A stretch of 62,601 bases of DNA from Devosia geojensis. GTDB lineage: Bacteria > Pseudomonadota > Alphaproteobacteria > Rhizobiales > Devosiaceae. Below, piece after piece: positions 8,510 to 18,149 of this stretch. The translations under genes were made by a program, and so were the position numbers. The stretch lies in contig NZ_JZEX01000207.1 in the NCBI RefSeq assembly GCF_000969415.1, forward strand, positions 1-62,601, written 5' to 3'. The notes beneath the pieces are model-generated. The model ran no database searches. It was not told the origin of the DNA and saw only the letters and a list, made by a program, of their open reading frames with translations. The number at the start of each line of letters is the position of its first letter. Position 1 is the first letter of the stretch.

Positions 8510-9931
8510 ATGGGCGACGCTACGCCGTTTGACGAAATGCACAATCCGGACGGGACAGTCCGCGAACCCTATCGTGCCCTTGCCCAGTGGATCGAGGCGC
8601 AGCCGGAAAACGGCCTCAGCCTCATGCAGGCGGATGCCGAAGGCATCTTCCGCAAGCTCGGCATCACCTTTGCCGTCTATGGCTCCGACGAGGGCACCGA
8701 AAAGCTCATCCCCTTCGATGTGATCCCGCGCATCATCTCGGCGGCCGAATGGCGCAAGCTCTCGCGCGGCATCGAGCAGCGGGTGCGTGCGCTCAACGCC
8801 TTCCTCCACGACATCTACCACCGCCAGGAGATCCTGAAAGCCGGGCGCGTGCCGGCAAAACTCATCCTCAACAACGCCGCCTTCTGCCCGGACATGATGG
8901 GCGTCGATCCGGCGCGCGGCGTCTATTCGCACATCATCGGCGTCGATATCGTGCGGGTGGGGCCTGACGAGTTCTATGTGCTCGAAGACAACCTGCGAAC
9001 CCCGTCCGGCGTCTCCTACATGCTGGAAGACCGCGAGGCGATGATGCAGCTCGCCCCGGACCTCTTCCAGCGCATCAAGGTCGCCCCGGTCGAGACATAT
9101 CCCGAAAACCTCAGACGCACGCTCGAAAGCGTCGCGCCCGCCAATGTGACGGGCACGCCAAGCATCGCGGTGCTGACGCCCGGCATCTACAACTCGGCCT
9201 ATTTCGAGCACTCGTTCCTTGCCGACCAGATGGGGGCGCAGCTCTGCGAGGGGCAGGACCTCTTCGTCGACGGCGGCAAGGTCTATATGAGGACGACCAC
9301 CGGCCCCGAGCGGGTCGACGTCATCTACCGGCGCATCGACGACGACTTCCTCGATCCCCTGACCTTCCGGCCCGATTCGATGCTAGGCGTGCCCGGGCTC
9401 TTCAACGCCTACCGGGCGGGCAACGTCACGCTCGTCAACGCGCCCGGCACAGGCATTGCCGACGACAAGGCGGTCTACACCTACGTGCCGGCGATCATCG
9501 AGTTCTACCTCGGCGAGAAGGCGATCCTTTCCAACGTTCCGACCTACAACTGCACCGACGACGACCAGCGCGCCTGGGTGCTCGAGAACATCGGCGACCT
9601 CGTCGTCAAGGAGGTGCACGGCTCGGGCGGCTACGGCATGCTCGTCGGTCCGACCTCGACCAAGGCGCAGCAGGCCGAGTTCAAGAAGAAGATCGAGGCG
9701 CGCCCCGACAACTACATCGTCCAGCCGACGCTCGCCCTTTCCACCTGCCCCACCTACGTCAACGCCGGCATCGCCCCGCGGCACGTGGACCTGCGCCCCT
9801 ACGTCCTCGTCGGCGACGAGATCCGCATCACCCCCGGGGGCCTGACGCGCGTGGCGCTGAAGAAGGGATCGCTGGTGGTCAACTCCAGCCAGGGCGGCGG
9901 GACCAAGGACACGTGGGTGCTGGAGGATTGA
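8510..9931 (+). CDS. Circularly permuted ATP-grasp protein (COG2308 type)
   Basis: 473 aa, the usual length of CP_ATPgrasp family proteins. Typical segments are DVIPRIISAAEW, RALNAFLHDIYHRQEIL, YVLEDNLRTPSGVSYMLE and VVKEVHGSGGYGMLVGP. These proteins are predicted ligases that join amino acids or peptides, and their genes travel with alpha-E and transglutaminase-like genes, exactly as here. The start ATG at 8510 has GGAGCGGA before it. It is the first of three co-oriented genes. The product is unknown. Confidence 0.93.
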   Translation: MGDATPFDEMHNPDGTVREPYRALAQWIEAQPENGLSLMQADAEGIFRKLGITFAVYGSDEGTEKLIPFDVIPRIISAAEWRKLSRGIEQRVRALNAFLHDIYHRQEILKAGRVPAKLILNNAAFCPDMMGVDPARGVYSHIIGVDIVRVGPDEFYVLEDNLRTPSGVSYMLEDREAMMQLAPDLFQRIKVAPVETYPENLRRTLESVAPANVTGTPSIAVLTPGIYNSAYFEHSFLADQMGAQLCEGQDLFVDGGKVYMRTTTGPERVDVIYRRIDDDFLDPLTFRPDSMLGVPGLFNAYRAGNVTLVNAPGTGIADDKAVYTYVPAIIEFYLGEKAILSNVPTYNCTDDDQRAWVLENIGDLVVKEVHGSGGYGMLVGPTSTKAQQAEFKKKIEARPDNYIVQPTLALSTCPTYVNAGIAPRHVDLRPYVLVGDEIRITPGGLTRVALKKGSLVVNSSQGGGTKDTWVLED

Positions 9932-10008
9932 GGATGAAGACGCTTGGGTCCTCCGTGCAGGAACGCGGCCGCGGCTCGCTGCACCATGCTGCCGCACTCA
10001 CCGGAAGG

Positions 10009-10048
10009 CCCCCTCCCCCTTGAGGGGAGGGCTAGGGTGGGGGGAAGC
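10009..10048. repeat. Half copy of the CTCCCCTTGAGGGGAG repeat
   Basis: CCCCCTCCCCCTTGAGGGGAGGG followed by a G-rich tail; the left half of the longer repeat at 11884-11992, 24535-24645 and 46293-46403. It sits between the ATP-grasp and alpha-E genes, which are otherwise expected to be co-transcribed. Confidence 0.75.
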
Positions 10049-10104
10049 CTCCGCATGGCAAGACTTCCCTTCCCAACCAGATCGTGGATGGCGGCCAATT
10101 GAGA

Positions 10105-11049
10105 ATGCTTGGACGCACCGCACAGAACCTCTTCTGGCTGTCGCGCTATGTGGAGCGGGCCGAGAACATGGCGAGGCTCCTGGAGGTCGGCTACAAGATG
10201 AGCCTCACCTCGCGCCGCGAGGGCGGCGAGGCCGAGCATCTCGTTTCGATGATGCAGGCGGCCGAGGTCGACGAAGCCTTCGAAAAGACGGGCCGGGTCG
10301 CCGACGTCGACACGGTCGCGCACTTCATGGTGTTCGACGAGGAGAACCCCTCATCAGTCAAGTCGTGCCTGATGGCGGCACGCACCAATGCCCGTTCGGT
10401 CCGGACGGCCATCACCAGCGACATGTGGCAGAGCCTCAACGCAGCCTGGCTGGAATTCAGCCAAATCAAGCCGCGCGACGTGCGCGGCGCCCGGCTCCTT
10501 GGCCTGCTGCAATGGGTGCGCCAGCGCAGCCACGAGTTCCGGGGGGCGCTCTTAGGCACGATCCTGCGCAATGACGGCTTCGCCTTTTCCCAAGCCGGCA
10601 ACTTCGTCGAGCGGGCCGACAACACGGCGCGCATCCTCGACATGAAGTATTTCGTGCTGCTGCCGCGCGCCGACCTCGTCGGGGGCGACCTCGACATCCA
10701 GCAGTGGACGCTGATCCTGCGAGCGGCGTCCGCCCACCGCAGCTACCGCCACGTCTATCACGACCGCTACAAGGCGCGGAACATCGCCGATTTCCTGATC
10801 CTCAAGCCGGAAATGCCGCGCTCGCTGATCTTCTGCGCCGGCATGATCAGGGACACGCTCGGCACCCTCGCCGACCTCTACGGGCAGCGGCTCGTCTGCC
10901 ACGACGTCGTCGACGACCTCTGCGCCATGATCGAGAACACATCGATGGAGGAGATCTTCGCCCACGGCCTCCACGAGTTCCTGACCGAATTCATCGAACG
11001 CAACAACCGCGTGACCGAGTGTCTCTCCGAGAGCTACAATTTCTATTAG
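10105..11049 (+). CDS. Alpha-E domain protein (DUF403)
   Basis: 314 aa from ATG at 10105. The N terminus MLGRTAQNLFWLSRYVERAENMARLLEV is the hallmark of the alpha-E family, which also decides the start over an in-frame GTG 21 bases upstream. All-helical; later conserved pieces are FVERADNTARILD and HEFLTEFIERNNRVTE. Function is unproven, but it is genomically tied to circularly permuted ATP-grasp and transglutaminase-like proteins in a predicted peptide-synthesis or modification system. Four bases separate it from the next gene. Confidence 0.92.
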   Translation: MLGRTAQNLFWLSRYVERAENMARLLEVGYKMSLTSRREGGEAEHLVSMMQAAEVDEAFEKTGRVADVDTVAHFMVFDEENPSSVKSCLMAARTNARSVRTAITSDMWQSLNAAWLEFSQIKPRDVRGARLLGLLQWVRQRSHEFRGALLGTILRNDGFAFSQAGNFVERADNTARILDMKYFVLLPRADLVGGDLDIQQWTLILRAASAHRSYRHVYHDRYKARNIADFLILKPEMPRSLIFCAGMIRDTLGTLADLYGQRLVCHDVVDDLCAMIENTSMEEIFAHGLHEFLTEFIERNNRVTECLSESYNFY

Positions 11050-11053
11050 GCCC

Positions 11054-11845
11054 ATGCGCATCGCCATCCGCCACACGCTCTCGCTGACACCGCCGCCGGA
11101 CACCAACAACCTGGTGTTCCAGCTCTTGCTGACGCCGGGGAGCGGCGCGACGCAGAAGCTCGAGCGCTGGAGCGTCGAGGCGCCGGGCACCAGCAACGCG
11201 GCCCGGTTTGTCGACGCCTTCGGCAACCTCGTGCACTTCGTCAACCAGATGCGCCCCGACGGCCCCCTCGCCATCACCGCCTCGGGGATCGTCGAAACGT
11301 TCGACCGTAACGGCGTCCTCGGCAAGCCGGGCGGCGAGCCCGTGCCGGCGCTCTTCCTGCGCGCCACCACGCTGACCAGGGTGCCGGTGACGCTCTACGG
11401 CAAGTTCCGTAGCACCAGGGAGGACCGCATCGCGACGCTCCATGCGCTGATGGCGCGGGTCGGCGAGGTGCTCGGCGGCAGCGAAGCCGGTCAGCAGCAG
11501 AGCCAGGATGGGCAGAGCCAGTCCCAGACGAGTGGAGCGCCCAAGGCCGACGCCGCGCTCCTCGCCCATGGCTTCGTCGGCGCCGCCCGCGCGCTCGATA
11601 TCCCTGCCCGATACGTCAGCGGCTATCTCTTCGGCGCAGACGAAAAGCCTGCGCCCCACGCCTGGGCGGAGGCTTACGATCCGGGCCTCGGCTGGATCGG
11701 CTTCGATCCCTCGCTGCAGCTCTGCCCCACCGAACGGCACGTCCGGCTCTCGGTGGGGCTCGACGCGCTCTCGACGACGCCGGTGCGCGCCGTGCCGGAT
11801 GGCGAAGGCGTCAAGACGCTGGAAGTGAGAGTCGAGGCCGCCTAG
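11054..11845 (+). CDS. Transglutaminase-like protein lacking the catalytic cysteine
   Basis: 263 aa. The C-terminal half clearly belongs to the bacterial transglutaminase-like family: AARALDIPARYVSGYLFG, then PHAWAEAYDPGLGWIGFDPS, which carries the His (H202) and Asp (D218) of the Cys-His-Asp triad. The segment that normally reads GVCQDxAH reads ADAALLAH here, putting Ala167 where the nucleophile Cys belongs. The preceding region is replaced by a Gln/Ser-rich stretch (about residues 147-160). The fold is probably kept but peptidase activity is not expected. Third gene of the ATP-grasp/alpha-E cluster. Confidence 0.85.
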   Translation: MRIAIRHTLSLTPPPDTNNLVFQLLLTPGSGATQKLERWSVEAPGTSNAARFVDAFGNLVHFVNQMRPDGPLAITASGIVETFDRNGVLGKPGGEPVPALFLRATTLTRVPVTLYGKFRSTREDRIATLHALMARVGEVLGGSEAGQQQSQDGQSQSQTSGAPKADAALLAHGFVGAARALDIPARYVSGYLFGADEKPAPHAWAEAYDPGLGWIGFDPSLQLCPTERHVRLSVGLDALSTTPVRAVPDGEGVKTLEVRVEAA

Positions 11846-11883
11846 AGCGTGTGAGGCTTTATTGGAATCTGCGGTTTCTTCGC

Positions 11884-11992
11884 CTCCCTCCCCCTTGAGG
11901 AGAGGGAATGAGGGTGGGGGTGGGTCCGTGAACCACGCAAGCTTCCCCCCACCCCCCGACCCCTCCCCTCAAGGGGGAGGGGAGCCTCCCGT
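11884..11992. repeat. CTCCCCTTGAGGGGAG repeat, full copy
   Basis: Two facing G/C-rich arms (TCCCCCTTGAGGAGAGGG and CCCCTCCCCTCAAGGGGGAGGGG) with purine/pyrimidine tails meet around 11930-11945. It fills the space between the convergent transglutaminase-like and AEC transporter genes. Confidence 0.85.
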
Positions 11993-12014
11993 TTCCGTCA
12001 AAACATGACAGAGA

Positions 12015-12950
12015 CTAGAGGCTCAACAGGTAGAGCCACATGGCGATGGTCAGCGCCGAGCCGACCGTGCCGATGAGGATGGTGTTGGCCGCAACGCTGA
12101 CGCCCCGATTGTAGTAGGTGGCAAAGACATAGGAGTTGATGCCGGCGGGCATGGCCGAGAGCAGGATGCCGTAGCGCGCGGTCTCGAGCGGCACGCGCAG
12201 CAGCCAGACCATCAGCACGTAGCAGATGGCCGGGTGCAGCACGAGCTTGGTGAGCGAGAGCACCAGCGCCTGCGACCAGTTCTCGGAGAGCTTGTATTCG
12301 TTGAGCGCCCCGCCGATGCCGAAGAGCGCGGCGGGCACCACGGCCGAAGCCATCATGGTCAGGAACGCATCGACCGGCTCGATGAGCGTCAGCCCCATGA
12401 AGTTGGCGATCAGCCCCAGCGCGATTCCCCAGAGCAGCGGATTGAGCGCGATGCGGCGCGCGGCGATCAGCAGCGCCTCGCCCAGGGGACGTCCGTCGCG
12501 CCGCATCAGCTCCATGGTCAGCATGCCCGCGGTGATGAGGATCGCCCCGTGGACGCCGATGATCGAGAACAGCACCGGCATCGCCCCCTCGCCATAGGCG
12601 CGCGCGACGATGGGCAGCCCGACCAGCACGGTGTTGGTGAACATGGCCGAGAAGCCGGAAGAAACGCCCTCCCCCTTCGTATTCCCGTAAAAGCGCATGG
12701 CAACGAAGATGCCGACGGCAAAGCACACGAACGCCCCGAAATAGTACGGCCCGATGATGGCGAGGTTGAACGCGGCGCGGAAGTCGCTCGTCACCATCGA
12801 ATAGAAAAGGAGGCACGGGGTCGCGAAATTGTTGACGAAGGCGATGAGACTGTCGATGCCGCTGGCCGGGAAGAGCTTGAAGCGGACCGCGCAGTAGCCC
12901 AGCCCGATCAACGCGAAGATCGGGGCGATGACGTTGACGATGGCGAGCAT
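12015..12950 (-). CDS. AEC-family transporter (auxin efflux carrier type)
   Basis: 311 aa, about ten membrane segments arranged as two five-helix halves. Begins MLAIVNVIAPIFALIGLGY, the typical AEC start. The conserved crossover pieces NFATPCLLFYSM in the first half and GINSYVFATYYN in the last third are present. Bacterial members carry out carboxylates such as malonate or malate, or amino-acid derivatives; the substrate here is unknown. Divergent from glpD with a 180-base gap that contains a CTGGTATGGTAG word (12965-12976). Confidence 0.92.
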   Translation of the reverse strand: MLAIVNVIAPIFALIGLGYCAVRFKLFPASGIDSLIAFVNNFATPCLLFYSMVTSDFRAAFNLAIIGPYYFGAFVCFAVGIFVAMRFYGNTKGEGVSSGFSAMFTNTVLVGLPIVARAYGEGAMPVLFSIIGVHGAILITAGMLTMELMRRDGRPLGEALLIAARRIALNPLLWGIALGLIANFMGLTLIEPVDAFLTMMASAVVPAALFGIGGALNEYKLSENWSQALVLSLTKLVLHPAICYVLMVWLLRVPLETARYGILLSAMPAGINSYVFATYYNRGVSVAANTILIGTVGSALTIAMWLYLLSL

Positions 12951-13130
12951 GGGCCGTCCGCTTTCTGGTATGGTAGCCTTGGCCTAGACCCGGTAGCGGA
13001 AGGCGTCAATGGCGGGGCGGCGCATTTGCCTGGATCGCCGCCGGGTCGGCAATTGCACGGCCAGCCGAAAGCCTGTAAGGGTCAAACGAAAGACAATCGC
13101 GCACAAAACGAAACAAGGGACGTGCCCGCC

Positions 13131-14669
13131 ATGGCCGAAGGAGAAACCGTCGACGTCTTCGTCATCGGCGGTGGCATCAACGGCGCGGGCGTTGCGCGCG
13201 ACGCGGTCGGGCGCGGCTATTCGGTCATGCTCGCCGAGATGAACGACCTGGCCTCGGGCACCTCGTCGGCGGCGACCAAGCTCGTGCATGGGGGCTTGCG
13301 CTATCTCGAGCACTACGAGTTCCGCCTCGTGCAGGAGGCGCTGGCCGAACGCGAGGTGCTGTGGGCCATGGCCCCGCACATCATCAAGCCGCTGCGGTTC
13401 GTCCTGCCGCACCACAGGGGCCTGCGCCCGGCGCTGGTGCTGCGGGCGGGCCTTGCCATGTACGACTACATGGGCGGACGGCGCCTGTTGCCGCCAACCA
13501 GGACGCTGGACCTCAGAACCCATGAGACCGGCCGGCCGCTGAAGGACGGCTACCGCACGGGCTTCGAATATTCCGACTGCTGGGTGGACGACGCGCGTCT
13601 CGTCGTCCTCAACGCCCGCGACGCGGCCGACCGGGGCGCGACGATCAAGGCGCGCACCAGGGTCGTCTCCGCCCGGCGCGAGGCAGGCGGATGGACCATC
13701 GAGCTCGAAGGCGCGGCCGGACGCGAGACGGTCAGGGCGCGCATGCTCGTCAATGCGGCCGGCCCCTGGGTCGACGACGTGATCCGCGAGGCGCTGGGGC
13801 AGAACGCGGCGCACAATGTGCGCCTCGTCAAGGGCAGCCATATCGTGGTCAGGAAGCTCTTCGAGCACGACCGCTGCTACATCTTCCAGAACGCGGATGG
13901 ACGCATCATCTTCGCCATTCCCTATGAGGGCGACTACACCCTCATCGGCACGACGGACGAGGACTATGACGCCGACCCGAAGAATGTCACCATCAGCGAT
14001 GGCGAGACCGACTATCTGCTGGCTGCCGCCAGCGAGTATTTCGCCGATCCCGTGGCGCGCGAGGAGATCGTCTGGACCTATTCGGGCGTTCGACCGCTCT
14101 TCGACGACGGCGCCAGCGCCGCGCAGGAAGCCACGCGCGACTATGTGCTGAAGCTCGAGGGAGACGCCGAGACGGGCGCGCTGGTCAACGTCTTCGGCGG
14201 CAAGCTCACCACCTATCGCAGGCTCGCCGAATCCGTGCTGGAGAAGATCGAGAGCGTCCTCGGCAAGCGCGGCGAGACGTGGACGGCCGGCAGCAAGCTG
14301 CCGGGCGGCGAGTTCGAACCGCTGGCGTTCGACGCCGAAGTGCGGCGGCTGCACAAGGACTACACGGATTTCGAGGCCGGCTTTATCCGCCGGCTGATGC
14401 GCCTCTATGGCACCAAGGCCCGCGCAATCCTCGGCGATGCCCGCTCGCCCGGGGGCCTCGGCACCCATTTCGGCGCCGACCTCTACCAGCGCGAGGTGGA
14501 TCACCTCATCGCCGAGGAGTGGGCGCGCTCGGCCAGGGACATCCTCTGGCGCCGCACCAAGCTCGGCCTGCGCATCACGCCCGACGAAGCCCAGCGGCTG
14601 GAGGGGTATGTGGCGCAAAAAATCGCCGTTTCCCCCGATGTCATCCCGGCGAAAGCCGGGACCCAGTAA
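13131..14669 (+). CDS. glpD: Glycerol-3-phosphate dehydrogenase, FAD-dependent
   Basis: 512 aa. It oxidises sn-glycerol-3-phosphate to dihydroxyacetone phosphate at the membrane and passes electrons to quinone. The FAD motif VIGGGINGAGVARDAVGRGY and the signature TKLVHGGLRYLEHYEF are at the N terminus. The open frame extends almost 900 bases further upstream but without homology, so ATG at 13131 (MAEGETVDVF) is the start. The last ten codons and the TAA stop lie inside a palindromic repeat, giving a tail DVIPAKAGTQ not expected in GlpD. glpK follows. Confidence 0.96.
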   Translation: MAEGETVDVFVIGGGINGAGVARDAVGRGYSVMLAEMNDLASGTSSAATKLVHGGLRYLEHYEFRLVQEALAEREVLWAMAPHIIKPLRFVLPHHRGLRPALVLRAGLAMYDYMGGRRLLPPTRTLDLRTHETGRPLKDGYRTGFEYSDCWVDDARLVVLNARDAADRGATIKARTRVVSARREAGGWTIELEGAAGRETVRARMLVNAAGPWVDDVIREALGQNAAHNVRLVKGSHIVVRKLFEHDRCYIFQNADGRIIFAIPYEGDYTLIGTTDEDYDADPKNVTISDGETDYLLAAASEYFADPVAREEIVWTYSGVRPLFDDGASAAQEATRDYVLKLEGDAETGALVNVFGGKLTTYRRLAESVLEKIESVLGKRGETWTAGSKLPGGEFEPLAFDAEVRRLHKDYTDFEAGFIRRLMRLYGTKARAILGDARSPGGLGTHFGADLYQREVDHLIAEEWARSARDILWRRTKLGLRITPDEAQRLEGYVAQKIAVSPDVIPAKAGTQ

Positions 14670-14761
14670 ACGCTGGTTTCAGTGCCTGACCCCTCTGCTC
14701 CCGTGCAAGAATCGCGCTTTCAGTGTGTACTGGGTCCCGGCTTTCGCCGGGATGACATTGA
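14636..14761. repeat. Paired palindromic repeat, copy 5, overlapping the glpD 3' end
   Basis: Left arm GATGTCATCCCGGCGAAAGC is read as coding sequence by glpD; right arm TCCCGGCTTTCGCCGGGATG ends near 14758. The inner ends CAGTAAACGCTGG and CAGTGTGTACTGG are those of copy 3 in reverse orientation, so this is a full unit of about 125 bases inserted at or across the glpD stop. Confidence 0.9.
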
Positions 14762-14814
14762 GGGGCGAGGCGAACTCGGGGCAAACCTGTAGCGCCGCAA
14801 GTGGAGGATCTTGA

Positions 14815-16305
<1,491 letters not shown>

Positions 16306-16323
16306 GTGAGCTCCAGTGTGGCA

Positions 16324-16481
16324 CCCTCCCCTCTCCCCTTGTGGGAGAGGGGCAGATTTTCTGTGTCCAGCGGAAAATCAGGGTGAGGGGTCAGCAATGC
16401 CGCCGCAGACAAAGTGCCTGGGGAAGCATAGCTGACCCCTCATCCGCCCTTCGGGCACCTTCTCCCTCAAGGGGAGAAGGG
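16324..16481. repeat. CTCCCCTTGTGGGAGAGGG repeat, copy a
   Basis: A left hairpin CTCCCCTTGTGGGAGAGG, a middle hairpin (CAGATTTTCTG..., CGGAAAATC) and a right hairpin CTCCCTCAAGGGGAG are joined by GTGAGGGGTCAGC and GCTGACCCCTCATCCG, which are themselves inverted. Sister copies lie at 23931-24089 and 41321-41485. It separates the convergent glpK and CAP-lipoprotein genes. Confidence 0.9.
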
Positions 16482-16517
16482 AAACCGTGCCTCTCAATCA
16501 GGGGAGGCCACAGTTCC

Positions 16518-17024
16518 CTAGATCCACACCCGCCAGGGATCGAAGCTGCCGCCGGCGATGAGCGTCCAGTAGAGCTTGCCCTTTGGCGCGCGCGAGGCGG
16601 CGAGGCCGAATTCGGTGAACTTGTCGGAAAGCAGCGTCGAGCGGTGGCCGGGAGAGTTCAGCCAACCTGCGATGGCATGTTCGATGTCGCTGTGCCCGCC
16701 GGCGAGGTTCTCGCCCACCGCGCCGAGATACCCGGCCGCCGTGACCCGCTCGCGCAGCGTGCCGCCGAGCTCGTGGGAGAGCTTGTCGCTGGCCGCCATC
16801 AGGTTGGAATGGGTGCGGGCCGCCTGCTCGAGGCTAACGCTGTAACTCCAGGGCGCCAGGCCGTTGGCGCCGCGCACGGCGTTGATGGCGCTCATGATCT
16901 CCTGCTGCGTCATCTGCGTCGGGTCGCGCGGGGGAGCCGGCGCGATCGGCCCGGTCGAGGCGCAGGCCGAGAGCAGGCCCGCGGCGGAGAGCGCGAGGAA
17001 GGCGCGCCGGTTCAGTGCGTGCAT
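16518..17024 (-). CDS. CAP-domain (SCP/PR-1-like) lipoprotein
   Basis: 168 aa. The start MHALNRRAFLALSAAG is followed by the lipobox LLSAC, so it should be lipidated and anchored in the envelope. The rest is one CAP domain: MSAINAVRGANGLAPW, AARTHSNLMAASDKLSHEL, VGENLAGG and IAGWLNSPGHRSTLLSDKFTEFGLA, the last being the family signature with the conserved His. Role unknown; bacterial CAP proteins are usually secreted and may bind or cut cell-wall or other targets. The ORF extends upstream but no signal peptide would fit, so ATG 17024 is chosen. Confidence 0.9.
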   Translation of the reverse strand: MHALNRRAFLALSAAGLLSACASTGPIAPAPPRDPTQMTQQEIMSAINAVRGANGLAPWSYSVSLEQAARTHSNLMAASDKLSHELGGTLRERVTAAGYLGAVGENLAGGHSDIEHAIAGWLNSPGHRSTLLSDKFTEFGLAASRAPKGKLYWTLIAGGSFDPWRVWI

Positions 17025-17046
17025 GGAAGAATTCCGGAGGAAGGGC

Positions 17047-17898
17047 TCATGCCTGGTCGTAGGCGGCGAGCAGTTGCGGCAGCACGGCGAGCTGGCCGAA
17101 GATCGGGTTGCCATCCTCGATATCCCAGCAGGCCGAGAGCGCGGCGTGGGCGGCGGCCCAGCCGAGGACGCGCTTGCGGTTGAACCCCAGCCGGCTCGAG
17201 AACGCATCGGCGAGCGCGGCGATGCGCCTCGGCTCGGCGGCGAGCTTGTCGGCGCCCAAAGGGTTGAGGAACGTATTGGCGACCTCGTAGGCCGGATCGC
17301 CAATCAGCCCCTTGGGGTCGATGGCGAGCCATCCGCGCCCCGAGGAGATGATGTTGTCGTGGTGCAGGTCCCCGTGCAGCGGAATCTGCGCGGACGGCTT
17401 GTCGAAGAGCCTGATGGCGATGCCGGTGGAGCGGGCGTAGAGGTCCCGCGCCGTATGGGGCCACGCCCGCACGTCGGTCTCGAAGAGCGAGCGGAAGCGT
17501 TCGCGCAGCGGCGTCAGGTCCTCGGGCGCGTCGGGCCTGGGCTTGTGGAGCTGGGAGACGACCGTGGCGATCGCAATCGTCGCCTCGTCATCGCGTCCGT
17601 TCCGCGCCGCGTCGCCCAGCGGCACGCCATCCAGCCATTCCATGAAGACCGTGTCGCCATGGCTGTCGAAGACGGTCGCGGCACCCTCCCCGCCATACCA
17701 GGCGAGCAGCGCCCCGCCGCGCCGCTCGTCCTCGAAGGCGGCGGGCTTCAGGATCTTGAGGGCGGCGACGTTGCGCCCGTTCTGCTCGACGCGGAAAATC
17801 CAGCTTCGCGGCGTCTCGGCGACGGGCGTCGACTTGGTCAGCGACCAGCGGATCATGGCGCGGCTCAGCGCCGTTTCGAGGGGAGACTGATTCACCAT
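17047..17898 (-). CDS. APH(6)/hydroxyurea-type small-molecule kinase
   Basis: 283 aa from ATG at 17898 (MVNQSPLETALSRAM). Resembles the streptomycin 6-phosphotransferase / hydroxyurea phosphotransferase family (PF04655). The phosphotransfer loop HGDLHHDNII (catalytic Asp, Asn) and the metal site AIDPKGLIGDPAYE are intact. N-lobe features RVEQNGRNVAALKIL (ATP-binding Lys) are present. It could phosphorylate an aminoglycoside, but many chromosomal members have unknown metabolic targets, so it should not be read as proven resistance. The CAP-lipoprotein gene follows 22 bases later on the same strand. Confidence 0.85.
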   Translation of the reverse strand: MVNQSPLETALSRAMIRWSLTKSTPVAETPRSWIFRVEQNGRNVAALKILKPAAFEDERRGGALLAWYGGEGAATVFDSHGDTVFMEWLDGVPLGDAARNGRDDEATIAIATVVSQLHKPRPDAPEDLTPLRERFRSLFETDVRAWPHTARDLYARSTGIAIRLFDKPSAQIPLHGDLHHDNIISSGRGWLAIDPKGLIGDPAYEVANTFLNPLGADKLAAEPRRIAALADAFSSRLGFNRKRVLGWAAAHAALSACWDIEDGNPIFGQLAVLPQLLAAYDQA

Positions 17899-17982
17899 CG
17901 GGTCAATAGAGCACAGGAATCGGGTTTCTTCGACACTGGCGCCATGGATTCGTGCCGATTTGATGGCGGCGCGGCCGAACAT

Positions 17983-18149
17983 CCCCCTCATCCGCCCTGC
18001 GGGCACCTTCTCCCCAGAGGGGAGAAGGGCGGGTGGCCACCAGCTTGACCATGCGCAGTTCTGCACCGTGACATCGCATGAGACACCTCCCCTTCTCCCC
18101 TCGTGGGAGAAGGTGGATCGCGCTTGAAAGCGCGAGACGGATGAGGGGC
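17983..18149. repeat. Two facing right-half copies of the CTCCCCTTGTGGGAGAGGG repeat
   Basis: CCCTCATCCGCCCTGCGGGC plus CACCTTCTCCCCAGAGGGGAGAAGGG at 17983-18029, and its mirror image (CCTTCTCCCCTCGTGGGAGAAGG, then GATGAGGGG) at 18087-18149. Each is only the right-hand half of the full unit. The second copy ends exactly at the uxaC stop codon. Confidence 0.8.

Noticed and set aside
12234..14669. 811-aa frame reaching far upstream of glpD
   Set aside because: The first 299 residues run antisense through the AEC transporter gene and have low-complexity composition; GlpD homology starts at 13131.
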